Assembly (NCBI GenBank): GCA_028693555.1
Contig: JAQUVD010000037.1
Span: 1 to 36,454 of the forward strand
Length of the DNA: 36,454 nt
Direction: 5' to 3'
Source of the DNA: Hespellia sp.
GTDB taxonomy: Bacteria; Bacillota; Clostridia; Lachnospirales; Lachnospiraceae
The position numbers were made by a program, and so were the translations under genes. The notes under the pieces are model-generated. The model ran no database searches. It was given only the letters and a program-made list of their open reading frames with translations, and had not been told where the DNA came from. Below are positions 23,908 through 31,176 of this stretch, one piece after another. How positions within the stretch are numbered: the first letter of the stretch is position 1; every line of letters starts with the position of its first letter.

Positions 23908-24175
23908 GACTCTTCCCCTTTCCTAACAGTGCACCAATACCTGCAAATTTACTTTCTTTTTTCTTGCTTGCGATATCATTGATCGTTTTTTCATAATCGA
24001 AGAACTTCTTAAACGTACTGTACACCGGCTTTTCTTTGTTTTTTCCAACTTTTCGCTTTGCCTGAACCTTAAAATTCAAAAAGGCTTGCAGATGGTTTCG
24101 ATAATCCTTATCTACTTCCTTTAACCGCACAGCCTTCATAAGTAGTTCGTATTCCGGAATAGTTAAGCTATCCAC
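23891..24175 (-). CDS. Tail assembly chaperone, second frame (expressed by -1 frameshift)
   Basis: The annotated part starts at a GTG (24175) with no ribosome binding site. The same frame is open upstream to beyond 24361, through the whole 3' part of the preceding gene. It would add DFEKTYEQIALNCFRYLNF in front of the GTG. The region up to YELLMKAVRL and the basic QAKRKVGKNKEKPVYS resemble the second domain of siphophage tail chaperones. In this gene order (tube, chaperone 1, chaperone 2, tape measure) the product is made by ribosomal slippage as in lambda gpG-T. It overlaps the tape-measure start by 17 bases. Confidence 0.82.
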   Translation of the reverse strand: MDSLTIPEYELLMKAVRLKEVDKDYRNHLQAFLNFKVQAKRKVGKNKEKPVYSTFKKFFDYEKTINDIASKKKESKFAGIGALLGKGKSHGGEL

Positions 24176-24249
24176 CTCGGCAAAACTTTTGAAATTAAGA
24201 TACCGGAAACAATTCAGCGCTATCTGTTCATACGTTTTTTCAAAATCTT

Positions 24250-24651
24250 CTAGTTGCCTTCCATCTCCGCAATCCTTTTTCTCCGATCCAGTTCCTTCTG
24301 AATATCCTCCAAAACTTTCATCGTTGTTTTCTTGGTAACATTTGCTTCTTTTAAGAAACCCATAACCACCGTGAATACCTCGTCAATATCTGTAGATTCA
24401 TCCTCCAGGTAGGCATCAATCGCACTTTTTGTTAGCCTTTTCGCCTGTCCTTTATTCGCAATGTCCAAAACATTTTCAAGAGTCTCCGCGTCCCCCTCAA
24501 ATAACTTAGATACAGCATATCTTAAACCAACATTATCTTTGATCCCCGGCGTTCCATCAACTGGGATGCTAACTGTCCTATTGATTTCTCGTAAAAATCC
24601 CATCCCAAAATTGAACTCATATACGTTTCCATTCATTGTTAATTCAAACAT
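24250..24651 (-). CDS. Tail assembly chaperone, first frame (gpG-like)
   Basis: 133 residues, following the tail tube gene. MNGNVYEFNFGMGFLREINR and a helical acidic rest are usual for siphophage tail chaperones, which bind the tape measure protein and help the tube polymerise around it. The C terminus (LEDIQKELDRRKRIAEMEGN) ends at a TAG; the next gene lies in the -1 frame. The heptamer GGGTTTC at codons 97-99 is in the correct phase for slippage. A fusion of 253 residues would result. Confidence 0.82.
   Translation of the reverse strand: MFELTMNGNVYEFNFGMGFLREINRTVSIPVDGTPGIKDNVGLRYAVSKLFEGDAETLENVLDIANKGQAKRLTKSAIDAYLEDESTDIDEVFTVVMGFLKEANVTKKTTMKVLEDIQKELDRRKRIAEMEGN
24355..24361 (-). 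promoter_or_regulatory. Candidate -1 ribosomal frameshift site GGGUUUC
   Basis: Read on the minus strand from 24361, the heptamer is G GGU UUC in the zero frame, which fits the X XXY YYZ rule perfectly. The -1 frame is open from here to 23891; I checked every codon. A second, weaker candidate is the five-A run at 24276-24280, closer to the zero-frame stop. Confidence 0.7.
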
Positions 24652-24662
24652 CTAATTCCTCC

Positions 24663-25187
24663 TTATGCTCCTGTCTTCTGTGTGTCTGCAAATACATAGG
24701 ATGCAATATCCTGCTGTTCCGTTGTTACCGTTGCTTCTCCATCAACGCCATTTCCATTGATTCCAAATGTGAGGGAAATTTCAGCGAAATCCTCCGCATT
24801 TGCTGTTCTTTCAATTTCCGTCAAGTATCCTTGGAAGTATTTTGCTTTAAACTTGTTAGATCCAGTTCCTGGTTCAGACAGATTCACTTCCCAAATTTCA
24901 ATGAGTGAATCAGCATCAAGTGCGGCTTCCAGCTCATCCACAAACTCGTCCCCTTTGGCGAGAATTGATGTTGCCGTTATTTCCACCTCCGCTGTACCAG
25001 GTGTTCTGATTGATCCGTCTTTCGTTGCCGTAGAATCTGCATCCTTCGATTTTGTACGGCCATTCTCCGTGGTAAATGCTAATGCGGTACCATTTTTCGT
25101 TGCCGCAGTACTTAACACCCTATAAAGGTACACGATTTTCTTTCCCTGAATAGCTTCTGCAAACAACTGTAAGTTCATATTTTTCAT
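24663..25187 (-). CDS. Major tail (tube) protein, TP901-1-like
   Basis: 174 residues. The central part (TPGTAEVEITATSILAKGD, DADSLIEIWEVNLSEPG, TEIERTANAEDFAEISLTF) matches the major tail protein of TP901-1/phi13-like siphophages, which stacks as rings to form the tail tube. The N terminus, MKNMNLQLFAEAIQG, is almost identical to the leader of clostridial ribosomal protein L27 (MNLQLFA), the cleavage motif of Prp proteases. This phage encodes a Prp, so the mature protein may start after LFA. Gene order supports the assignment. Confidence 0.87.
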   Translation of the reverse strand: MKNMNLQLFAEAIQGKKIVYLYRVLSTAATKNGTALAFTTENGRTKSKDADSTATKDGSIRTPGTAEVEITATSILAKGDEFVDELEAALDADSLIEIWEVNLSEPGTGSNKFKAKYFQGYLTEIERTANAEDFAEISLTFGINGNGVDGEATVTTEQQDIASYVFADTQKTGA

Positions 25188-25199
25188 AATCTTTCTCCT

Positions 25200-25583
25200 T
25201 TAACTAAATTTTTCCTCAACTTCAAGAACTCCATGAAGCAGAGGTGTTTTTGTTGTATTGTCTGGAATAATCCTTTGATTCATGTTTCGAACATACCATG
25301 CAAATGATACAGTATGCTCGATTTTCCTGCATATCAGCTTAATGTCCAACAGTATTGCAGATACTGTTCCTCTCTGCTTCGGATTATTATGCCAAACATG
25401 AATTGTCTGGTACACATTTCCTAATACCGCGGACTTATTCGCATCATCTAACTGCTGACTATCGCCAAGATAAACAAAAGGATACGGCGTTCCCTCCGGA
25501 GGCAGTGCCCCGTCATAGACGTCATATCCCTTCTCTTTAATTTTTAATAACAACTCGGTAAAGAGCTCCTGCTGCGGATCCAT
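25200..25583 (-). CDS. Tail completion/terminator protein (DUF3168-like, gp17 type)
   Basis: 127 residues. KEKGYDVYDGALPPEGTPYP and FVYLGDSQ at the N terminus, QTIHVWHNN in the middle and a C-terminal LHGVLEVEEKF follow the DUF3168 pattern. Such proteins cap the tail tube and join it to the head. Position between the gp10-like gene and the tube gene fits this role. Confidence 0.8.
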   Translation of the reverse strand: MDPQQELFTELLLKIKEKGYDVYDGALPPEGTPYPFVYLGDSQQLDDANKSAVLGNVYQTIHVWHNNPKQRGTVSAILLDIKLICRKIEHTVSFAWYVRNMNQRIIPDNTTKTPLLHGVLEVEEKFS

Positions 25584-25587
25584 ATTG

Positions 25588-25938
25588 TCACCTCGTTAAT
25601 CTCTTCATATCAGATTTGAACTTTTCCTTTTGCTCCTCAAAGGCAGGCTTAACAAAAGGTTCTGCTTCCATGAATCTTGTACCGTATTCTACATATTCAT
25701 CATAATCCATTGTAGCACCAGCTTCTGTTGTCATGCCTCCGTCAGTAATGTTTTGATTAATACTGCTGGCTGTATCTCCGCCAGAATATCCCTTTGTGAA
25801 CGCTGTCTCAGTATTCTTCTTCATCTTTTCTGTCATTTTTGCTCCATTATGTGATACAACCTTTTTCACATCATCAAGCGTACAATTCTTCTTTAGCTTC
25901 GCTTGCAACTTTTCCATTCCAACTATTCTTACGCCCAT
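25588..25938 (-). CDS. HK97 gp10-like neck/tail-joining protein
   Basis: 116 residues. MGVRIVGMEKLQAKLKK, SHNGAKMTEKMKKN and DYDEYVEYGTRFMEAEPFVK with the final PAFEEQK are the usual signature of the HK97-gp10 family in the head-tail joining region. Its ATG overlaps the last base of the stop of the upstream gene (25938), indicating coupling. Confidence 0.87.
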   Translation of the reverse strand: MGVRIVGMEKLQAKLKKNCTLDDVKKVVSHNGAKMTEKMKKNTETAFTKGYSGGDTASSINQNITDGGMTTEAGATMDYDEYVEYGTRFMEAEPFVKPAFEEQKEKFKSDMKRLTR

Positions 25939-26240
25939 TACTGCACCTCACTTACGACATATACGCTCTTTGTCCTAAATGTCCTCGAATAATCCACATG
26001 ATACAGCTTTTTACCAATACGAATCCGGTCAAATGTTTCATCATAGTGATTCTGCAACCGAATGGTGAGAGCTCCCTGACGAATTTCTCCGTACACAAGC
26101 TTAAGTGTTTCCACGCCTGCATCTGTAACATTAGAAAACACTTTATCTTCCCCAACTTTATCCTGATCATAATTGCCAGTAGTCGGGTTATAGATACCTG
26201 GGGTAATCGATTGAAAGAATACCGGTGTGTCAAATCTCAT
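25938..26240 (-). CDS. Head closure (stopper) protein, gp16-type
   Basis: 100 residues. RFDTPVFFQSITPG, LTIRLQNHYDETFDRIRIG and KKLYHVDYSRTFRTKSVYV fit the small beta-barrel head-tail joining proteins that seal the portal after DNA packaging. The family is defined here by position and pattern only. It overlaps the upstream gene by four bases (ATGA). Confidence 0.75.
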   Translation of the reverse strand: MRFDTPVFFQSITPGIYNPTTGNYDQDKVGEDKVFSNVTDAGVETLKLVYGEIRQGALTIRLQNHYDETFDRIRIGKKLYHVDYSRTFRTKSVYVVSEVQ

Positions 26241-26563
26241 AGAAACCTCACCTTCCCTTTCGTAGATGATTTCTGATTTTCAAGAAATACCTGTATCTCA
26301 TCTTTGTAACCCGCAAAATCATCTTCCTGATAGGAATTACTTTCACCTTCCACCGTTTGCGATGTAACACCTTCTGATCCTATTCTATTAAAACGGATGA
26401 TCGACACCTCGGTTATAATGTAATTCATCTCATCAGGTGGCTCCGTTCCGCCAAGCATCAGCTTCAGCCTTGCCCTGACAGAATCCATAATCCAGTTCAA
26501 CCTTGCATCAAGGCTTGTGTCAGACTCATCAACTCCAAGCAAGTTCTTAATGTCTCTCAGCAT
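26237..26563 (-). CDS. Head-tail connector/adaptor protein (gp15/gp6 type)
   Basis: 108 residues. LRDIKNLLGVDESDTSLDA and LNWIMDSVRARLKLMLGG, NYIITEVSIIRFNRIGSEG match the helical head-tail connector family (phage_connect/gp6-like), which forms a ring below the portal. It ends with TGA, overlapping the next gene, so TGA is read as stop in this phage. Confidence 0.83.
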   Translation of the reverse strand: MLRDIKNLLGVDESDTSLDARLNWIMDSVRARLKLMLGGTEPPDEMNYIITEVSIIRFNRIGSEGVTSQTVEGESNSYQEDDFAGYKDEIQVFLENQKSSTKGKVRFL

Positions 26564-26572
26564 TGCGACCTC

Positions 26573-26827
26573 CTACTCTGCAGGAGCTTCTCCTGCTACT
26601 TTCTTGGATGCTCTCTTTCTTGGTTTCTTCTCAACCTTCTCTGTTTCCTCAACCGGATTTACATCGATAGATTCAATCAGAGGTGTCTCCTGCTTGTTAT
26701 CACTTCCCGCAAGTTCCGCAACTCTTTCATCTTTCACGCTAACACCAGCGCGGGGGAATACATCCCCCACCTGATAGTTATGGTTATTATCATGTAGGTC
26801 TGCAAATGCTTTGATTACTTTGTACAT
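26573..26827 (-). CDS. Small phage protein between capsid and connector, basic tail
   Basis: 84 residues. A folded-looking N terminus (MYKVIKAFADLHDNNHNYQV, DVFPRAGVSV, ERVAEL) is followed by a low-complexity, first acidic and then basic tail (EKKPRKRASKKVAGEAPAE). Short proteins of this type are common directly after the major capsid gene in Firmicute siphophages and have no assigned function. Role unknown. Confidence 0.7.
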   Translation of the reverse strand: MYKVIKAFADLHDNNHNYQVGDVFPRAGVSVKDERVAELAGSDNKQETPLIESIDVNPVEETEKVEKKPRKRASKKVAGEAPAE

Positions 26828-26841
26828 ATGTTTCTACCTCC

Positions 26842-28053
26842 TTATGCTTCCGCAGCCTTTACGACTGCTGTCACATCACCTGATCTGACAGCTTTGTAAT
26901 TTCTATCAGCCTCAACTACAGTAATATGATTTGCACTTGTTGCTGCAATTTCAGATACACCATCCCATTTAGTCCAAGTCTTCACATCCATTCCGCAAGT
27001 CACAGATGTTTTCGCCGCTGCCTCCTTGTACTTCCACACATTGTTCATGGATACAAGCTGCTCATCTACTGTAACAGCTGTTTTTCCAACCTCAGATCCT
27101 GCCACTGATTTCAGACTCAATGTTCCAAGAGTCTGTGTGTCCTTGTCACCAACGGAAATATAAGCAATTGCATCCAGATACTCTGCAAAAAGTCTCACGC
27201 CCATGATAGCGAACATATCAGAGATAGCTCTGTCATAATTACCCTGCGCATGGAATCCGATAAATCCAGTTGCAGAATCTGTGGTGTAAGAAAGCCCTGC
27301 CTTTACAAACTCAGAATCCGCCGGATCTACATAATATGCAATCAGGTTGTTCAGTGGTGTTGCGATTACTGTATTCTCCGGAATCTGGGAAGACACAAAG
27401 ACAATGTCAGCACCAAGGAAATTCTTAATGTAGCTCATTCCAAAAGCGGTCTGCAGTGTGATGTCTGCTGCTCCGATGTACTTATATACATCCAGTGTAT
27501 TGACCCAAACGGCGGTACCTGTTGCAGTACGCTTCATCAGTTCGAATTTATTCTTTACTTTACCAATTGCCATAGCAATCGCCATCTGCCATGTAGATTC
27601 ATGTCCGACAAGAGATCCCATCTTCAGCTGTGTATAGAACTTGTCAATCACTTTGGTCTGCAGATCTGATTTCATCTCATCATCTGTCATTTCAACTGCA
27701 GCCTCATACCCCCTCTCTGCAATTGCTTCTAAGGACACTGCCTTGCGGAATTTCTGAATCTTAATACTGTCAAACACCGTTTCATTTACGGTATACTGCG
27801 ATAATGGAATCTCATCACCTTCCGCAACATCACCAGACTGCAACGTGCCCGATACCGACTTTGTTTTTAAAACGGATCCATTTTCCTTCTTAATCATTCG
27901 TGTGATTCCAAGAATCTCAAGCAGTGCATTCATATTTCTTCCGAAGCTAGTAACGAAATCAATCTCTCTCGCCCTAACCTGAATCTGAACCTGCCCTGTT
28001 AAGTTATCCGGCGCCGCAAATACCTGCAGCCCTAATTTACTAATATCATGCAT
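26842..28053 (-). CDS. Major capsid protein (HK97-fold)
   Basis: 403 residues, preceded by AGAGGA. The body (TRMIKKENGSVLKTKSVSG, AEGDEIPLSQYTV, IQKFRKAVSLEAIAERGYE) and GFHAQGNYDRAISDMFAI belong to the HK97-fold coat proteins of SPP1-type siphophages. The N terminus contains KLGLQVFAAPDN, a divergent form of the L27-like Prp cleavage motif (NLQxFA), so the first dozen residues may be removed during maturation. The last 80 or so residues (from about 320) look like an extra Ig-like or decoration domain (TWTKWDGVSEIAATSANHIT). Scaffold and protease genes directly precede it. Confidence 0.87.
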   Translation of the reverse strand: MHDISKLGLQVFAAPDNLTGQVQIQVRAREIDFVTSFGRNMNALLEILGITRMIKKENGSVLKTKSVSGTLQSGDVAEGDEIPLSQYTVNETVFDSIKIQKFRKAVSLEAIAERGYEAAVEMTDDEMKSDLQTKVIDKFYTQLKMGSLVGHESTWQMAIAMAIGKVKNKFELMKRTATGTAVWVNTLDVYKYIGAADITLQTAFGMSYIKNFLGADIVFVSSQIPENTVIATPLNNLIAYYVDPADSEFVKAGLSYTTDSATGFIGFHAQGNYDRAISDMFAIMGVRLFAEYLDAIAYISVGDKDTQTLGTLSLKSVAGSEVGKTAVTVDEQLVSMNNVWKYKEAAAKTSVTCGMDVKTWTKWDGVSEIAATSANHITVVEADRNYKAVRSGDVTAVVKAAEA

Positions 28054-28068
28054 AATTTTTCCTCTTTT

Positions 28069-28776
28069 CTACTGAAATAATGTCATATTCTCCGCAATCA
28101 GTTTCTGTCTTTCAGACGGATTCTTAATTGCAAGAATCTGCTCCTTTGTTAACGCTTTTCCGCCAGTTCCGCTTTTCGGTGGGTTTCCTTTCAGCGCATC
28201 TTTCACGGCTGACTGAACTGCACCTTTAAACAGTTTCGCAAATGCTTCGACTGCCGCCTTTGTTCCCTCTGCATCTTCGGCAACCAGATGTCCCAGAAGT
28301 TCATCTGGAATATTGATTTCCTCATCAGATAACATCTTGCGAGCGGTCTTTGACATCTCTGTCATAGCATTTTGACGCTTCAAGTCAGCAATTTCTCTCT
28401 CAAGCTTCTGTGCTTTATAAACTGCCTTCTCTTCCTTGGTCATCTTTGCAAGCTTCTCGGCTTCTGTAAGTTTATCGTCAGTCAGTGCTTTCCATTTTGT
28501 GTGAGCATTCTCAACCGCTGTTTCAACAGCCTTGTTCACTCTGCGATCAAACTCTGCCTGGTACTTGCTATCTGACAAGATATCGTCAAACGTTTTCGGC
28601 TCTTCACCACCATCTCCGCCGTCACCGGCTCCCGCTTGTCCTGAACCTGCTGCACCTTTGCCTCCAACTCCACCGCCATTGCCGCCATCACCAGCCCCAG
28701 CACCGTCTCCTTCTGCGAAAAGCTGCAGATTCATTGCCATTGGTATTCTAAACTGTTTTAAATTCTTATATTTCAT
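28069..28776 (-). CDS. Capsid scaffold protein (DUF4355-like)
   Basis: 235 residues from the ATG at 28776 (GGAAAGGAAG upstream; an earlier in-frame start at 28821 lacks a site). After AMNLQLFAEGDG (about 14-25), identical in its core to the L27 leader, a Gly-rich linker is followed by a long helical coiled-coil region (KAVETAVENAHTKW, KAVYKAQKLEREIADLKRQ), typical of DUF4355 scaffold proteins. It directs procapsid assembly and is then removed. The motif makes it a likely substrate of the Prp protease encoded just upstream. Confidence 0.85.
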   Translation of the reverse strand: MKYKNLKQFRIPMAMNLQLFAEGDGAGAGDGGNGGGVGGKGAAGSGQAGAGDGGDGGEEPKTFDDILSDSKYQAEFDRRVNKAVETAVENAHTKWKALTDDKLTEAEKLAKMTKEEKAVYKAQKLEREIADLKRQNAMTEMSKTARKMLSDEEINIPDELLGHLVAEDAEGTKAAVEAFAKLFKGAVQSAVKDALKGNPPKSGTGGKALTKEQILAIKNPSERQKLIAENMTLFQ

Positions 28777-28862
28777 ATTGCTTCCTTTCCGCCCCAGTCC
28801 ATTCCATAAGTCCCAGACCATTGCATCGAATCGTAGTTTAACGTCATTCCGGACACAACAGG

Positions 28863-29156
28863 TTACACGATCCGGATATAATCCGGATATTCATCGGCGA
28901 TCTGACAGATTCCAATGAAAAAAGAATCCACCAGAGTTCGCGACTTCTCCGATAGATTCTTGCACTCTATATCAACCCTTCCGGGAGATACACTGTATTT
29001 AATTTTGTCCTGCGTTAAGTCCTCAATGGACTTGATCAGCGTCTGTGTTAATGCTGACGCCCCGGCACAGATGATGTCCTGCCCCAGCGGAGCATATGCC
29101 GCATGACCCGCTACGGTAATACCATCATTTTTCACACTAACTTCAATCATAAACAT
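28863..29156 (-). CDS. prp: Prp-family cysteine protease (L27/phage scaffold processing)
   Basis: 97 residues, near family length. Prp cuts the N-terminal extension of ribosomal protein L27 in Firmicutes lacking a short L27; in the staphylococcal phage 80alpha the host Prp also cuts scaffold and capsid proteins. The catalytic pair is visible: H18 in AGHAAYAPLG and C30 in DIICAGASAL. Here the gene sits in the phage head operon directly upstream of scaffold and capsid, so it is probably a phage-owned maturation protease. AAGGAAG precedes the ATG. Its start overlaps the upstream gene by ten bases. Confidence 0.88.
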   Translation of the reverse strand: MFMIEVSVKNDGITVAGHAAYAPLGQDIICAGASALTQTLIKSIEDLTQDKIKYSVSPGRVDIECKNLSEKSRTLVDSFFIGICQIADEYPDYIRIV

Positions 29157-29482
29157 CTCGCTTCCTTGAACGCATTAAAGATCTTCGGGCTTTGGATTGC
29201 AATCCAATCAGTTATTTCTTCGGACTGTCCCCAACCTTCAACGTCACAACTGTTGTTCCATAGTCCTGACTCATACAAAAAGGCATGAATGATTTCATGT
29301 CTGAGTACCTTTTTCTTGTATGATTCTAGGTTTTCTATAGAATTCCTATCGCGCTCCATTCTCACAATCCTGATTTCGTGTATACTTTGGTCCATACTTC
29401 CGTCTGCGCCTTCTGGTAATTGCTCTTCATCCACGTCACACACAATCTTATATTTAGTTCCTAATATATCTACTGTTTTCAT
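29147..29482 (-). CDS. Zinc metallopeptidase-like phage protein (HExxH)
   Basis: 111 residues. HEIIHAFLYESGL (62-74) is a gluzincin-type HExxH motif, with EEITDWIAIQSPKI (88-101) offering the third ligand. The N terminus (VDILGTKYKIVCDVDEE) is beta-rich. Small proteins of this build (ImmA/IrrE- or SprT-like in pattern) occur in the head-gene region of many Firmicute phages; their substrate is unknown. An ImmA-like anti-repressor role would normally be near the repressor, so a structural or maturation role is as likely. Confidence 0.75.
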   Translation of the reverse strand: MKTVDILGTKYKIVCDVDEEQLPEGADGSMDQSIHEIRIVRMERDRNSIENLESYKKKVLRHEIIHAFLYESGLWNNSCDVEGWGQSEEITDWIAIQSPKIFNAFKEARCL

Positions 29483-29510
29483 TGATTCTCCTTAAAAATA
29501 GGCATAATAA

Positions 29511-29538
29511 AACCACCTGCCATATTCGACTGGTGGTT
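29511..29538 (-). terminator. Weak terminator or attenuator
   Basis: A 7-bp inverted repeat (AACCACC at 29511-29517, GGTGGTT at 29532-29538), followed on the minus strand by TTTTATTATG. It overlaps the stop of the 47-residue gene and precedes the metallopeptidase gene, so it may lower expression of genes downstream. Confidence 0.45.
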
Positions 29539-29680
29539 ACTGTCCTTTTTCAACTTCTTTCTTGGTGGGAAACCAATCATCTTCTTCCTCATCTTCTGTC
29601 CAAACAAAAATGGTATCCTCCGAATAATCTTCAAATCCTTTTCCATCTGGAATGTCACTTACTTTGATACGTTCACTCAT
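29537..29680 (-). CDS. Small acidic phage protein (47 residues)
   Basis: Starts at an ATG whose first base is shared with the stop codon of the minor head gene (TAATG), with AAGGAGCC eight bases upstream. The product begins MSERIKVSDIPDGKGFEDYS and contains a strongly acidic stretch (WTEDEEEDDWF) before a basic end (KKEVEKGQ). No family recognised. The coupling and ribosome binding site make it a real gene despite its size. Acidic small proteins in head operons can be chaperones or DNA mimics, but nothing shows that here. Confidence 0.65.
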   Translation of the reverse strand: MSERIKVSDIPDGKGFEDYSEDTIFVWTEDEEEDDWFPTKKEVEKGQ

Positions 29681-31173
29681 TAAAATGGCTCCTTTCCATA
29701 TTCAAATCCATATTTTTCAGCAAATATACGGTTTCTCTCATCAGAAGACAGCCAATACCGTTCTATTTCATTTATTTTACCATCTTCAAATAACTTTTGA
29801 TAGTACTTTCTAGTTTCCTTACGAATATTTTTTAATTCTGTAATTAAATCAGATTCTTTTTTTATTTTTTCGGGCCATTTTTTAGGTGCACGCATATAAT
29901 AAACTCCGCTTTCAGTAACTACTCTTAACTCTGCCATTTCAGTCATTCTCATCATGTTGATATCTGACAGTGAAAAGGATGCTCCTGAAGGATGATTGTG
30001 CGTAACGACACCGTTTTTCATACGTCTACCTTCAGCTTTTGTAAATTCAACTTCTTTTTCACTTCCACGTTTTGTAAATAAATAATTTCCATTTTCATCA
30101 TATATGACAGCCATTTCCTTGTTTCGATTTGCAAATGACTTTTCATCACGTATCAACTCTTTCTTTACTTCTTTTGCCCATTTATCTGTAGAATCATTCA
30201 ATGTCATATTACTTTTCAACTGATTCCACTCTTCCGTGGTACCACCTTTATCCAAATAGTCCAACCACTCCTCGTAGTCTTTATCATCCTCATACGGTGC
30301 CGTAGTACAGTGACATCTCGGATGCATAGGAGGAGCATTCTCTCCCGGAAGCATATCCTCGACTTTAAAATGCTTGCCGTCAAGAGCTTTACACACCTCA
30401 CACGGTCCCATAGCATTCGCGGTGAGAAATGTGTACTCTGAGAACCCATTCTTTATATATGACTGTTTTGCAGCTTCTGTCTGCACTCTTCTAAGCTCTG
30501 TTACCATCAATCGTTCAGCATTTGTCTTACTTACCCCAAATAACTTTGTTAAATGCCTTGCCATTTGCTTAGAACTTCGTCCCTGAATAAGGCTTTGTTG
30601 CAACATTTTTGACAGCTCTGCTTTCATCATGTCCTGATACATCCAAATTCGGTCTGAATATGTTGCATTATTGAACGATGCATTGACAATTGCGTGTGCT
30701 AACGCTGCATTGTTCTGAATGGTATTTCCAAGAATTCCAGCCTGTCGCTCAAATTCAGATAATGTTCTCTCTGTGAGCTTCTCTTCATAGAACTGTTGCA
30801 AATCATTAAATCCATCCACCAACTCAAGACCAATATTTGCTTTCAGCATCTCCAACCGATTGATCTTCATAGTAGCATTGTAAAGACGCATCTCTTCATT
30901 TGCTTGATCAGAGAAGTTCTTCTCCTTTACATACTTGGCGGCCTTGCGTCCATAAGCTTCGATGTCAAGCTTAGACACTCTCCGCTTAGCTTCTGCCAAT
31001 GTAATGCCTTCTTTATTAGCATATTTTGCATAGAAACCATTAATTTCCTTCTGACACTGATCCACCATGTAGTCATAATATCCATTGATGGTTCTTGTAT
31101 ACTCTGCCTCGGTCTTGAAATTATTCTTTAGATTTTCGGCTTCCCGCTTTTTCCAATATTCCTGTGAGTTCAT
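29680..31173 (-). CDS. Minor head protein (SPP1 gp7/Mu F family) with C-terminal JAB-like domain
   Basis: 497 residues; gp7-type proteins often have about 300, so an extra domain is present. The helical gp7/MuF part covers about 100-295 (ILGNTIQNNAALAHAIVNAS, AERLMVTELRRVQTEAAKQS) and ends in a zinc-binding knuckle: C258, C261, H284, C287 and C289. It is packed with the DNA and may help ejection. After a linker, 345-430 carries MAVIYDENGNYLF and VVTHNHPSGASFSLSDI (H392, H394, S401, D404), similar to the JAB/MPN metalloprotease motif with a one-residue shorter spacing. Gp7-type proteins are known carriers of C-terminal effector domains. Activity is not proven. Confidence 0.85.
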   Translation of the reverse strand: MNSQEYWKKREAENLKNNFKTEAEYTRTINGYYDYMVDQCQKEINGFYAKYANKEGITLAEAKRRVSKLDIEAYGRKAAKYVKEKNFSDQANEEMRLYNATMKINRLEMLKANIGLELVDGFNDLQQFYEEKLTERTLSEFERQAGILGNTIQNNAALAHAIVNASFNNATYSDRIWMYQDMMKAELSKMLQQSLIQGRSSKQMARHLTKLFGVSKTNAERLMVTELRRVQTEAAKQSYIKNGFSEYTFLTANAMGPCEVCKALDGKHFKVEDMLPGENAPPMHPRCHCTTAPYEDDKDYEEWLDYLDKGGTTEEWNQLKSNMTLNDSTDKWAKEVKKELIRDEKSFANRNKEMAVIYDENGNYLFTKRGSEKEVEFTKAEGRRMKNGVVTHNHPSGASFSLSDINMMRMTEMAELRVVTESGVYYMRAPKKWPEKIKKESDLITELKNIRKETRKYYQKLFEDGKINEIERYWLSSDERNRIFAEKYGFEYGKEPF

Positions 31174-31176
31174 CTA

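Noticed and set aside
24276-24280. Five-A run as sole frameshift site
   Set aside because: In its phase the codon after AAA is AGG, which pairs poorly after slippage; GGGUUUC fits the rule better. Kept only as an alternative.
29147-29482. Phage anti-repressor (ImmA/IrrE) assignment
   Set aside because: Only the HExxH motif supports it; no repressor or HTH gene is nearby.
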